From contig NC_092666.1 in NCBI RefSeq assembly GCF_032118995.1, positions 14,148,501-14,212,500 of the forward strand: a DNA stretch of 64,000 bases. Direction: 5' to 3'. Below are positions 33,348-46,743 of the stretch, piece after piece. The position numbers and the translations under genes were made by a program. The notes below the pieces were generated by a model. It did not search any database, had not been told where the DNA came from, and worked only from the letters and a program-made list of their open reading frames with translations. Position 1 is the stretch's first letter; each line of letters starts with the position of its first letter. This stretch comes from Asterias amurensis (taxonomy: Eukaryota; Echinodermata; Asteroidea; Forcipulatida; Asteriidae).

Positions 33348-35712
33348 ATGGTGGATGCTGCGACTAGGAAAACATTAAGTAACATACCGTTACTTAAAAC
33401 AAAGGCAGGTCCAAGGGATAAAGATCTCTGGCCGTCAAGACTGAAGGAGGAGTATCAAGCATTAATTCAGGTTTGTAAGAATGTTTTATTCTAACCAGAG
33501 CTCTCTTTTAAAATGATAAATAACTCACCACTCTAAAACAGATGGATAGCACAAACACTAACAGATGGATGACAGATTTGCTTGAATTGGGGGCGGGGTA
33601 ATTATTTTAAAAGGGGGTCATTGGGTGGGGAGTAAAGTGTATTAAACTGTTGACTAGCAGTTTTTTTATAGGTTTTTTTAAAAACATGTTTAATGTAAAG
33701 TAAAGACTTGGCAGTAAATACTGTCAATATATCTCCAAACATCTGGAAAACCAATAAAATAAAAATAAATACAAAATAAGATTGGGTTAATTAATTATTG
33801 TTTTTTTGTTTTTATAGTTTCCACAAAAACTTTTTTTTTTTAATAAGACAAAAAGTTAAATCATGGTTTTAAATGAACAAAAACAATCAATACTACAAGA
33901 GTCATAAACAATATTGTGGATCAAAGGCATTATCAAGGAACACTGTAGTACACAATAAAGCTAAAAAACAGCCTTTTTTATCCATTGATTGATTGTCCTT
34001 TGTCAATGTGTTCTTAGTTTAAATTTTGATTGTTGTTTCAACGAACAACAATGATGTAAACATTCAAAAACTTAAAAACACCCCAAACTTTGTACCACAC
34101 TTACCTGCAGTTTTCAGAGACCTGGCTTGTGTTGGATCATAGGTTATTTGTTGAAGTAATGTTTACAAGTACATGTTCTTGTTTACTTTTTGTTTCAGTA
34201 TGTAAATAACAACAAGGAGTCGGATAATGACTGGTTTCGTCTTGAATCTAACAAGGATGGTACTCGATGGTTTGGTAAATGCTGGTACATTCATGAACTT
34301 CTCAAATATGAGTTCGACATAGAATTTGATGTAAGTATAGTCGAGTGGACTCAGAACTTAAAAGCAAATTCTAGGTTGAGACGAATTGAGTTCATGCAAT
34401 AACTTTCAGTCGACACAACCTCATTCCCGCGACATTTTGCCCCTATAATTCCTTGCAGGCTTGTAACCCCCTGGCCCCTGGAACTTGGAAAAAGTGTGAC
34501 TTTGAAATATCAAAATATATTGGATATTTTAATTAGTTACCCTGTGGTGCCACTCTATGTATGTGTGCTCAAAGTGGTCACTGCCGTGCAAATAAAAAAA
34601 AAGGCGAAAGTCATAGAGTAACTGGTCTTCTCTCATTGTTCTTTGATCTTGTGAAGAAAATGTCCCAAAAAAATTCAGTGCTTCCCTTGTGGGGGTTAGT
34701 AACAAGAGGTTTTGAACTGGCATGCTGCCCATGAAAACGAGGCTGCAGCTGACAGTTACCTTTGACGATGTTGAAAAGTTCGTCTTATACATAACATGTC
34801 ATGGTACTTTAAAATATTAATGTGAATCTCATTTTTTAACAAAATTTGTTCGTTCTTGTAGATTCCAGTGACGTATCCTCAAACCGCTCCAGAACTTGCA
34901 CTCCCAGAGTTAGACGGAAAAACAGCCAAGATGTACAGAGGGGGTAAAATCTGCTTAACGGATCATTTTAAGCCCCTCTGGGCGAAGAATGTCCCAAAAT
35001 TTGGCATTGGCCATGCCATGGCACTCGGGGTAAGTGTTAGGAAATTTGAGACAAATTATTAATTTTCAATTGTAGAGGGCACCTCTGTGGGAAAGTTTTG
35101 TAAATTTTCTATTGGAGCATTTCAAGGGGCACCAAAGCAATGACTAGGGGCATGGAAGTAATCACCACCATTGCTTCTGTGAAACATCGAGCCTGCATTT
35201 TCCATATGGTTATAGTGTAAAAAACAGAAGAACTGGTGCTGAATCAAGTTGGGCTGAATGGAGGTGCCTCAACAGACTCACAACATCAACTTGCCGGTGC
35301 AAAGTGTCTCTCAAGACGTGGGGATACCTAGACTCTGAAGACGTGACCTGCATATGTAAGACAGAGCCACAAACCATAGTCTTCCAACTTTAGTTGGTTT
35401 CTGATTTGTTTGTCTTTGAAAAATTGGGGGAAAAAAGTGTCTGAAAAGTTCAGTATGGCCTACACCACATGAAGGTCAGCCCTTGTGGGCAACAACTTTG
35501 TTACTTTTTTCCCCCAAGGACCAGACATGCTTGGTATTACCTCAGTCTTTTCTTTTCAGAAATTTAAATATCTACAAATTCTTCCATAATCAGTTTGCGT
35601 TTTTCTTTCTTATTTTCAGCTCGGTCCCTGGCTAGCTGTTGAAATCCCAGATCTGATCAGTAAACAGGTGATATCTTACAAGGAGAAGACGGAAGAGGCA
35701 GCCAGTAAATGA
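33348..35712 (+). CDS. UFC1: UFM1-conjugating enzyme UFC1 (E2)
   Basis: Four coding exons: 33348-33470, 34199-34330, 34862-35029, 35620-35712, all joined in phase 0, giving 171 residues (human UFC1 has 167). Seen: the protein follows human UFC1 along its whole length, with [20 protein letters not shown], the E2-like YP...[14 protein letters not shown] block, and the catalytic Cys at residue 116 in [12 protein letters not shown], the same position as in human. Known: UFC1 takes UFM1 from the E1 UBA5 and passes it, with UFL1/DDRGK1/CDK5RAP3, to ribosomal protein uL24 at the ER for ribosome quality control. The ATG is preceded by an in-frame non-coding leader and fits the family start. It is divergent from DDX6 and convergent with the TBRG1 homologue. 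No anomalies. Confidence 0.98.
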
Positions 35713-36385
35713 GGTCACTTAGATTTTTTAAAGTCTTAGGATATTATTTAAATAATACTTAGTTTTAAATTATTATCCTAGGTTATCTTGACCAGATAAC
35801 CTACAGTTCCTCGTAAAGTTTTTAAAGTCAAATATATCTACTAACGAAAATGAGGTGGGGAGCCAGTCATGAATTGGGTGTGATGCAGAGTTGCCAGTTT
35901 TCCCCGTCATAACCACTCCTTGATATCTCAAAAACACTAACACCTTTTGAAATGAAGTTTTTGCAGTTCGTTTTGCTGTATATGTCTCAATTATGCAGAA
36001 TTTAAACGGTTACGTAGTCCAAAAGTATACTTAAACTTTAAGGGTTGTGTCACACAAGGCGATTTACAGGCAACCAGTTCCAGGCAATCTCCAAGAAGAG
36101 AATTCATTCGAACATCACATGTTTTTCCTGAGGATCATAAGACATTATTTGAAATATTACTTATGTGCTACCAAAGTGGTCCTGTAGCATACACTGCATT
36201 TGGTTGCCTGTAAAAGTTGCCAATGTTACATGGGCCTAAGGGTCAAAACTGAACAAAATCATTCCAGAATAATAAATGCAGCTCACTCTTAAAGAATGTT
36301 AATGTTTCATTCCAGGTATTAAACCTGCTTTATTATATTTCTGGCTGTGAAACCTTTCTGTTTAGAATACTATATTTCATGGTAA

Positions 36386-36391
36386 AATAAA
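36386..36391 (+). terminator. Candidate UFC1 poly(A) signal
   Basis: AATAAA on the plus strand, 674 bases after the UFC1 stop, before the next MITE. It is the clearest of a few A-rich candidates downstream of the gene. Confidence 0.4.
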
Positions 36392-36836
36392 ATATAAACA
36401 GCAAATCATATGCACATGGAATACAATCATGTTTCACTTTTTATGGTGTTATTTCTCTACTCCGACTAGCTCCAAATGGGTTAAAGCTAGGTTCATACTT
36501 TTGTTATGATCCCGACCTGGTCTTGGCCTTGGTGTCCTTTTGAAAGTTCCTTATAGACTTTGAGATATTTCAGTGGATGTGCCAAAATTCGCCGCTAACC
36601 CGTCAAATACGCTGGCCGTAAGCACATAATTCCCTGCTTCAGTAAGCGTCGATTCTGTGCTTACGGTAAGCAGAGCCATGCATTTGGGCCCAGTTTTCTG
36701 TTAGTACTGTAATGCATCTAGTAGAGGAGCTATAATGTTGTTCAAAGACGTCCTGTGGCTACACATTGAATTATGAACTAGCATCGAGTTAAGGCACTCG
36801 CGCCCTTAGTCCGTATCAAATCTAGAGTGTGCAGTA

Positions 36837-37210
36837 TTAAAGCCATTGGACCCTTTCAGTAAACAGTGTTGTCCAAGACCCACACTTTGTGTACCACAAC
36901 TTCTATATCAAATTACAAACCTGTGAAAATTTAGGCTCAATCGGTCATCGGAGTCGGGAGAAAACAACGGAAAACCCCACCCTTGTTTCCGCGCGTTTCG
37001 CCGTGTCATGACATGTGTTAAAAATAAATCCGTAATTCTCGTTAACGAGAATTTATATTGTTTTGCTGTTTTCTCGAAAAGTAAAGCATTTCATGGAATA
37101 AAATTTCAAGAGAAGTCTTTCACCATTGCCTTCTGTAAACCCTGTAAGTTATTTGTAAATCTGTGAACTTTTATTTTTTTTTCTGAACCGAAAGGGTCCA
37201 ATGGCTTTAA
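36837..37210. mobile_element. MITE family J (copy J1) with TTAA target duplication, next to the TBRG1 stop
   Basis: The element 36841-37206 starts AGCCATTGGACCCTTTC and ends GAAAGGGTCCAATGGCT, flanked by TTAA at both ends. Its interior shares a segment with family B (CCTGTGAAAATTTAGGCTCA, CGGTCATCGG) but has a different other half. It ends 42 bases below the TBRG1-homologue stop codon and carries AATAAA on the minus strand at 37175-37170. Confidence 0.9.
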
Positions 37211-37251
37211 CAGTTTATAAGTCCTTGTCCTCTGTCCTTGTGATGCATCTC

Positions 37252-40200
37252 TTAAGAAGTCTGCTTATCTCCTTGCAGTGCGTCTGTTTTAGGAACAGTC
37301 GTTCCACTTCCAGGTTTCGACCTCGTCTGCATCTGATTGGGCAAGTTGGACCTAGTCTGCACCCTTGTTGCTTGTTGATCAGGTTTAGCCTTAACTGGGG
37401 TTGATAAATCCGGTTTACCCTTGGTTACAGTCGCCACAGCTGGTTTAGACCTTGTCTGGATGGTGCTCGGTTTAGTGTCAACTTGGGTTGATAAACTAGG
37501 TTTAGATCTGGTTTGCATGATGCTCAATGCAGGAGGCGGGGGCGGTGGCGGTGGGGGTGCTGGTGGTGCGAGTACTGGACTCGGGTTGACCTTTGCGATG
37601 GTGTCGCTGGGTTCAGTCTTGGAGACGCTGGTCAGCAGATAGCGTAAGCCGCTTTCGAAGGGTGCTGCAGGGCATTGTGGGTCTTCAACTGTGCTTGATA
37701 GAGTGTCCTTTAAGTCTGGTTTTGTAGCTGTGAGATTGTGAACATGAAGAATAAAATACAACATGTTAAATTGTCTCAGATCTCAATGCCAATGTTGGTA
37801 CCAATTCCAGAGTTTTTTTAGTGAACAACTAACTCTTACAAATGAAGTACGTGGCCTAATTTCATAAAGCCTGTAAGCATAAAAACTTGCTAAGCACAGA
37901 AAAAAGTTGCTTAACAGAAACTGGTTACCAGTCAAAACTCCATAAAGTTCAGATGAATGCAACTGGTGCCCCTGGGCAAAGAGATTTGACAAGCAGTGTT
38001 AAATCTGTTTAACAGCTTAATGAAATTGGGCACTTGTAACTACCAAGATGAAAACAAACCCCAAATAACTTCCCAAACCCGTTACAAAAACATATTTCTA
38101 GCTCATACCTGTACTTTTGATGTTCTCATTATCGCCACAACCTCCATCCCGACGGTTCTTCTTCCCAGGGTCTTTGTTCTTGTGTTTGGAGTGAACCTCC
38201 CCCTGGTCGGGAGATCTGGTCGTCGTGAATTTCATCCACTTGTATTTGGTGCATTTCCTCGCTCCAGGGGAGCTCTGGATAAGATTTTGAATCGTTGGGT
38301 GAGTGAGGCCAAAGAAGTCTGTTCCTTTTCCTTTAGCACTTGGAATCTCTTTGCCCCTGATTGGAAAAAAATCAAACAAAAATAGTGATTTGTATTGTGA
38401 CATCACACTTAGCAACTGTGATTGATTTGCAGTTAAGATCAATCTTAGCTCTTTGTGAAATCGGCCCCTGGTCATCATGCAACGAAGTATATAACTATTT
38501 TTGCAACCCCCCTAGCAACAGTCAAAAGGAATCAGTAGCCGCAAATTCAGATTCTGCCAAAGAAACTAAATTCACTTGTTTTGTCATATTCTGCATTAGT
38601 ACTAATGAATACCAATATTATAGACAAGGCACCAGGGCCCAATTTCATAAAGCCTGTAAGCACACAAATTTGCTTAGCATGAAATTTCTTCCTTAATAAA
38701 AACAGGATTACCAACCAAATTTCCACGCGATTTTATGGATCAGCAAACAACAGCTGAATGCCAGTAACAAGCAATATGCAACAAACTAAAATTTGGCTGG
38801 TAATCTTGTTTTTATCAAGGAAGAAATTTCATGCTAAGCAAATTTTTGTGCTTAAAGGCTTTATGAAATTGGGCCCTGACTACTTGTCCTTAGCAGGAGT
38901 AACTATCCATGAACGAAAAAGGACGAGAAAACCGGGCAAGAAAAAAAGAGGTAAAGATACATATTACAGTACCTATACTTTTGTACACAGAAAGTGAAGA
39001 AAAAACAGAGGACATCAGCTGAAAAGAGAAAGTCTCACATTGCATAATATACTAACTGAACGACAGAAACTCAAAATATTTTTTTTATGCAAGTCGCCAG
39101 ACACACAAGGCCTGAAGGCCACTTCAAGGTGTGAGCTACAATTAATTTTGTCCAGAGGCCGTTGCCACCTACTCCTAGGGCTGAAACAGGGTTACCCCTT
39201 TTACAGTCCATACGGATGTAGGCTTGGGTATCATCAGTCCGAAGCCTGGCCGGTAGAGCAGAAAGCACTACCTCCCCAATTTTAAAAGATGGTCTAAAAA
39301 TAATGTTATTATGTTGTTTGACTCACCCATAGGTATTTATCTCATCTAGTAGGTTATTATGACATTCAGTGGGAGACAAACCGACAAACGGGTGTTCAGC
39401 TTCATCCTCTGCGACAATCTCAAACTGCGGACAAAATACAAAATTATTATTATTAATATTTTATTTCACCAAAACAGCACAAAAAAGGAAGAGCAGGACA
39501 AAAACACAACCTGTCAGAACCAGGCATGGTATTTGGCCCTTGGGAAGAATGTGGACCATTTTAGCATTAAAGGCAGTAATTACTCAAAAGTTTAATGACC
39601 ATAGACTTTGGAAGGGAGCAGTTAAGAGCTGTTGATAGTATAAAACATTGTGAGAAAAGATTCTCCTTGTGAGGGTTTTCACCTAAAAAAAAATGTTGAA
39701 TCTGAGAATGAACTTTTTCTTAGGCATCTTAAAGCACTAGTTCTATGCAACAAGGTTATTTTTTCGTTCATTTTTTTCTTGCACCTACGATGATCAATTG
39801 AGCCCAAATTCTCACACAATTTTTTGAGCATATTATGTTGGGATACAACCAAGTAAGTACATTGGTCTCTGACAATTACCAAACATGTCCAGGGCCCAAT
39901 TTCATAGAGCTGCTAAGCACCAACATTTGCTTAGCATTAAATTTCTGCCTCGATAAAAACAGGATTACCAACAAAATTTCCACATGATTTTCAGGATGAG
40001 CAAAGATCAGCTGAATACCAGTAACAAGCAATATGCAACAAATAGAAATTTTGTTGGTAATCCTGTTTTAAACAAGGAAGACATTTCATGCTAAGCAAAT
40101 TTGTGCTTAGCAGCTATATGAAATTGAGCCCAGTGCCTTTAATTTGCTTCACACGAAGAACTCGCAAGAACTATGAACCGGGCTTTACACTCACCCTTGG

Positions 40201-43200
40201 TGTGAGTCCAGCATCCAACACCTTACACGTATAAAGGCATTTATTCATGGGGTCTTTAGCACTGGTGTACATTCGACTGCTACAGAATCCTGTAGGATAG
40301 ATGCAATATTCATCATGATAGTCTGGCCGATCAGTCACGATCTGACCCAAGCTATGGACGGTTAGACTGCTCAGTTTAATCGGGAAGATCGGCTTACCTG
40401 TAAGATGAAAAAGAAAGAGAAAATAAAGCATACCAGAAATACTAGAGCCTGAGTCCATGCCAGTGCTCTTATCTGATGCACATTTTGAATGAAGCAAGGC
40501 ACGGTAAAATATATCATTCAAATCGAATCATAATAACAGTGGCCTCTTATATAGTGCTCAAATCCATCACTCAGTGACACTCATGACACTCCAATATTAC
40601 TCCTAGTAGCTGGAACGTTTATTTCATTCCTTAAACCACCACAGCTTCGATTGGAGTGTACAGAATGTGCTTTCTATTATTTAGTGCACTAAACTAAATC
40701 AATTACAGCAAATTTCCTCTAGTAAGAGGCGATCTAAGACAAAATTTGTATTGTAACTTTGCAAAAGGCACCACAGCAAAAACACATGGCACCACAGCAA
40801 TTGCTGTTGACCAACTTGGATCTTTTGAAGAAAGACACCAATCTGGAGACAGCAGAGCTATTGACAGCAATGCAGGACAGAACCCCATGGAGAGCCATCA
40901 CAAATCGAGTACACCTATCGAGATAAACTAAACTACACAAACCTGTCGAATCCAAGGGTATTTGTTGTACAAGACGTTTTGTAGATACACCTGAAGATCG
41001 TTTGGTTTTAACTCTCCCAGCTTCTTTCCTTGCCTTATCTGAAAGTAAACAAACAAACAAACCCCAAAATAAACAACAACAAATCGAGAAAGGAACATTT
41101 AAAAAAACAAAATTATTGTTGTTTTTTGATAGCAGCAACTGAATACCTAAGCCTTTTTAAAAAGGTGAACCAACACTCCCCTCAAAACAATTGCTCCGTC
41201 AATTACAAAATTCCTAAATTTTGGATTTGAATAAGTGTGTTTTCTTGAAGAAAAGACTTTTCAAGTTTTTCCCCGCTTATATTTTCAATGTGGACTGGTA
41301 CTTTTTAGAGAAATTCTATTTATTATTTAATTTCTGGTCAGTAGTCAGGAAACTAGACAAATACCTTTATCTGCCCTTTTAGCCTTCTTGCGTTTCCGCT
41401 TAGCCTTATTCTTGTCTCCTTTCTCGCGCTTACTGGCCGATGCCTGCGACGACGCCATACTCCCCTCTCCATCTTCAGCGTGGCGTTTGGATGCAGAGTG
41501 CTTCGAGGCAGATGTCGATTTGGTTGCAGATGGCGGGATAGCACAGATCTCTTGGTAATGCAGAAGGCGTTGCAGCAGGAAGAATCTCTCCTGTTGGGCA
41601 CGTTGGATTTTTCGCTCACTGCGACAAACCTCGTCGTTGAGGGCAGCATTCTCCTACATCAGAAAAATTATATTTAGGATATTAATTTCGGTTTTAGCCT
41701 TACACCATGTACACTGATGTTTTCTTAATGTACACTGATGTTTTCTTAAATTTTTGATTTGAAACTTTGCATTTTGGAAGTATAAGTAACAAAGTTTTGC
41801 GTTAACACCATGTGAAAATCTCTTAGAAAAGTGTTTATTCTGAAAAGAACCTGTGCATCTAACAATGTAATATTTACAAGGAGAATCATAAAGTAAACAA
41901 AGTAGACTCCAGGTTCTTAAGATTATTTTCTGTAAGTAATCCATAGAGCTATATATATTGACTAGAGCGCTAACTTGCTCTGCACTGTGAAGCCACCCTG
42001 GGCGCAGACATGTTGGATGTGTTGCGTGACTAAGGAACAATTTTAATTTTAAGAGAACTCACATGGACCCGATTAATTTAAATTCGGCATGTGCACTTAT
42101 GTACGCGACTGCCCATTCGCGTACGTCCGCGCTACGAAAACCAAAAGTTCGACTTGATTGATGTACTAAAAAAAGTATACACGCCTTTTAAACATGAGGC
42201 ACATGACGCTTGCAGTTTGTACGCTCATCAGCAGATTGTGCGTTCACATTTGCTACATTTTTGGTTCGATGACACATAGAAAAGAACAAACGCACTATCA
42301 TGTAAATAGCCGTACAATTGCCATACAAAATTTCAAGCTTTTGTATTGGTTTGTACATAAACATGGATGCGCCCACACGGCTTCAAAACCTTAGTGCGTG
42401 TATAACGGGGTGTTAGCGCTCTAATTAATATATATCTCTATGAAATAATCCCAATCGACTTACAAAAATCATGAGTTTGATGAGTTTGCGTAGCCTGCGA
42501 TATTTGCCTTTGTAGCGAATTGATTGCAGAATTGCGTTATCTTTTGCTGACGTCTTCTTTCGGGTGGCAACTAAGGTCGGCTTGTTACGCTTCTTGGTTT
42601 TCTCTTCTGGTGTCTGTTGGAAATGAAAGAGAAAATGAATTTGGTTGGTAATCCTGTTTTTATCAAGGAAGAAATTTCATGCTAAGCAATTTTGTGTGCC
42701 GAGCATCTCTATAAAATTGGGCCCTGGTTGGGATTTAGGGATAGTTAGGAGTTAGTGGGGTTGGGGGGGGGGTTAGCAATTGAGAGGGGATAAGGGGTTT
42801 AGAATGGGGTTTTAATGACTGGGGTTTAATGGGGATTTAGAAGATTGGGGATTGGGGATGGGATTTTGGGGGTTTGAAAGGTTGGGGGTCTATGAATGGA
42901 GGTGAGGATCTTTAAGGTTTTAGAGTCTGGGGGTTGGATCAGGATGGGGTTCTCTTAATGTGAGTTTGAGGTAGAAGTTTCGATGAAAGTGATTTGGGGT
43001 CGGGAATTTTAGAGGATGGGTTGAGATTTTTGGGATAGGGGTATTGTTTTTTGGGGAGGTTGGGTTGGAGTTTGGGTTTTTGAGGTTTCTGGGGTCGGTG
43101 GTTGTTGGGGGTTTCGGTGTTTTTTTTTTTTTGCAGTGTTGGGGTTTGGATACAGGATTTTGACGGTTTAGCAAAGTGGCTTTACATTAATACTCTTTAC

Positions 43201-46200
43201 CAGTATTCTGAACATTCCGATTTCTCCGTCCACTCTCTTGAAGCGACGGCTTCCCTTCTGAGTGTCTCTGTACAGCACAGCCTCCAGGGAAGACCTGGCG
43301 TTGGATTGCACCAAACCTCTCTCCAATATCCGCTGTTTAATCTCCTTAATATGAAGTGCCTTCCCTGCCTCTTGGAGAATCACCTGAGAAGCAATCAATT
43401 GGTATGAGTGTCAAAGGGATGGTGCACCAGTTTAGTTTCTGATCAGCGTGTGGGTTTCGAATCCCCAGCCGGGGGTTTCGAATCCCCAGAAAATAACCTC
43501 TCTCTCGAAAACTACGTTACTGCAGAGGGAGACGTTTCTCACAATGTTAAATACTATCAACAGCTCCCCATTACTCGTACTCGTTACCAAGTAAAGGTTT
43601 TATGCCAATAGTGTCTACTGCCTTTAAATTAAGATTACAATTTAAAAAAAAGTAATTAGTAATTCTTTTTTTACGCGTCCAAATTTAATTTCACAGTTCA
43701 ATGATTCTTACCTGAGCAGCGTCCAGCCACGTCATGCCTGATCGATCACTGCAATCTGATCCGGTCATTTCACTGTGGAATAACCAAACAGAATCATTCA
43801 ATCTTAACACGCAGTAAACAAAAATCTTCTCAACTTCTTACAAAATATCAGGCCTGGAATAACACGCAGGGCTTCCATTAATTATTGCCCCTGGTTTTGG
43901 CCTTGGTGCCCCTTTAAAAGTTTCCATTGACTGTAAAGGAAAAGTCACACTGCAGCGATAACGAAAACGATAACAATAACAACGCAAAGACAACGCATTT
44001 TATTGGTTGATTTGCTCCATGCAGAATACGCCCACGCTTATTCAACCAATCAAGGGCGTGCATTTTTAACGTTATCGTTTTCGTTCTCATCGAGGCCTGT
44101 GTGACCGGGCCTTAAGGTTTCCAAATTGTTCATATTACAGGGCCATGAGTAATTTATGGCCTTTTGACTGCGATCTTTGTCTGTAAAATTTGATACTCCT
44201 TATCATTAGCTGTGTCTTGGATTGAAATCTGTGCTGGCCAGCACAATGTTTTTTGCAATGAACTAACTAAATCCCATGATGCTTCATGAAACTTCCTGTT
44301 TTTGCCACTTGCCTATTCTCTTTATCTATCGTTCTAAAAATAGTTGGGTTTACCAGTAGTTTGTGTAGCTTTGTACATGTACATTAAAGTAGCATGAATA
44401 AAATTCCTCCTCTAGGGGGAAAAAAAAGAGTGCTGGGCATTACATTGCGAGTCCCGAGCAGGCCCGCCCAGCACCGACCACCGTCGCTACAACACTGGGG
44501 CCAATTTCAAAGAGCTGCTTCTTCAGCAACAAAATTGCTTAAGCACGAAAATAGCTTGCTTATTTTTTACACATTACTGGCCAAAATTTCATGTCGTACA
44601 CATTGCTTGTACTTGTATTTAGCTGTTGCTTATTTTTAAGTGGAGTCTTGGCCGGTAATCTGATTTTACTAAGCAAGGATTTTTTTCTTAAGCAAAATAT
44701 TAGTGCCTAAGCAGCTCTATGAAATTAGGCCAAGTACTCACCTCGGGCTGCCAGTTGCGGTTGCATTGATGGGTTGAATCATCCCTAGTGTTGTGAAGAG
44801 CTCACTGGGAAGCATGTCGGCTGATGGGTAATCGGGGGATAGTAGAGACTGCGGAATCGCTGGGAAGCTACTGGGATAGGTTGTAGAGTTCAGCTGGAGA
44901 TGGAACATCAAAACAGTGTAAATGTCAAAACTAAACAAATTTACCCTCCTACTGTCTGACTGCAGACCAGGGGCCGATTTCACAAAGAGTTATTGTTGAT
45001 CTTAACTGCAAATCCATCGTAGTTGGTTAATGAAGTGTGATGTCAAAATCAGCATGGGGATACTGACAATTCACCTAAATAATGAATTGTATTGCTTTTA
45101 AGTGCAAATCGAGGCCTGTCTGCTTTGTTTTTAAAGGGCAAGTGTATTTTCTCCTTGGTACATGTACATGTAATTGCAAAGGACACCCTAAGAGATAATT
45201 CTCAACTTCTACTGTAACATTTCAAAGGCACCAAGGCAATGACCAAAGGGCATTGAGGCAATTGCCTTTATTGCCTTTTGTGAAGTATCAGGTCTGGGAA
45301 TACATTGTCTTGAGTCTTGAGTAATTTAATCACTAAACAGCTCACGTAGGAAGATAAACTGGGATGGTGCGTTGGTGGCGTCATTGGTCGACGGTGCAAG
45401 GTGCGACGAAAAAAGAAAAAGAAAAAAGGACCTTGGTCAAAACAAAATGCTGTGTAGGCCGTACCTGTGGCTGTGGTGTGGTCATCCCGAAACCTGCCAT
45501 GACCCCTTGTCTCTCTGGAGTAGGTAACATCCCATGTAGCCCTAGTCCAAGGTTGGATAATGACAAACCATGATGATGAGATAGACTGAATGGAAGTCCC
45601 AGGCTAGCGGCGGCTGCAGCTGCAGCTAAACTAGCTCCTGGGTTAGAGATGTCTTGAGCCATACCAGGCATGACGGTCGGACGGAGTCGGGCAAGCTGGC
45701 TTGCAAGCGATAACTGATGGGAGGACGGCATTTGGAGTAGGTTTCCTAAGAAAAGAAGAGAATTTTAAACTTTATTAGAGTAGGAGAACTCTGCGACCAT
45801 CGGGACAGGCCTGCATCGGGAGTTAGGAAGGGCTACGATTAACACAACTAAAACTAATTACTAGAACACAATCCACACAAAGTACTTACTACATGAATAC
45901 AAGGAGTGATAATCATTTTTTTTTGTACATTTAGCTCTGGGTCCCTTCTTAGTTACAGTTTAGACTGAGCTAAAAAAATCTGACAGCAATATTATTTAAA
46001 TGTTTTTTGTTTTTTTACAACTTACTTAATTTTTTTGAAAAGTTTCCGTATCACGCCACCACTTTTTCATTCGATATTAAATATTGTAGTATCTATCTAA
46101 TTAACCTCAATGAGATATCCCTATTTGTAAAAATAAGTGAAAAAGTGGTGGCAGGATACGGAAAGTTATCCAACTTTGCAACATCTTAAACATACCCCCT

Positions 46201-46556
46201 CCAATCTACGATTGTCGGGAGAATTGAGGGTTCTAATTATTGATTATTGCTCGCAACTAGCATGACTAGCTAGAGCAAAAAAGAAGAACACAAAATGTAT
46301 TTAGGTAAAAATTAAAATGGTCATTAAAAAACTGGGGTTATTTGAATCAATTTGGGGCGAGGAAAAGATCAAACAACAAAACATAACTTAAGCTTAAAAA
46401 ATATAAATACCTGGTCCCGGATATGCAATGTGTTGATGAGAAGTTCCTCCACCGGCGACTGGCAGTACCGGACTGGACAGCGGGGGTCGGATAAGTCGTT
46501 GCTGTTGTTGCTGCTGTTGTTGTTGTTGTTGTTGTTGTTGCTGCTGTTGCTGTTGC

Positions 46557-46611
<55 letters not shown>

Positions 46612-46691
46612 GAAGTTGTTGATGTTGCTGTTGTTGTTGTATTTGCTGCTGATGTTGTTGTTGTTGCTGCTGTTGCTGCTGTTGCTGTTGC

Positions 46692-46743
<52 letters not shown>

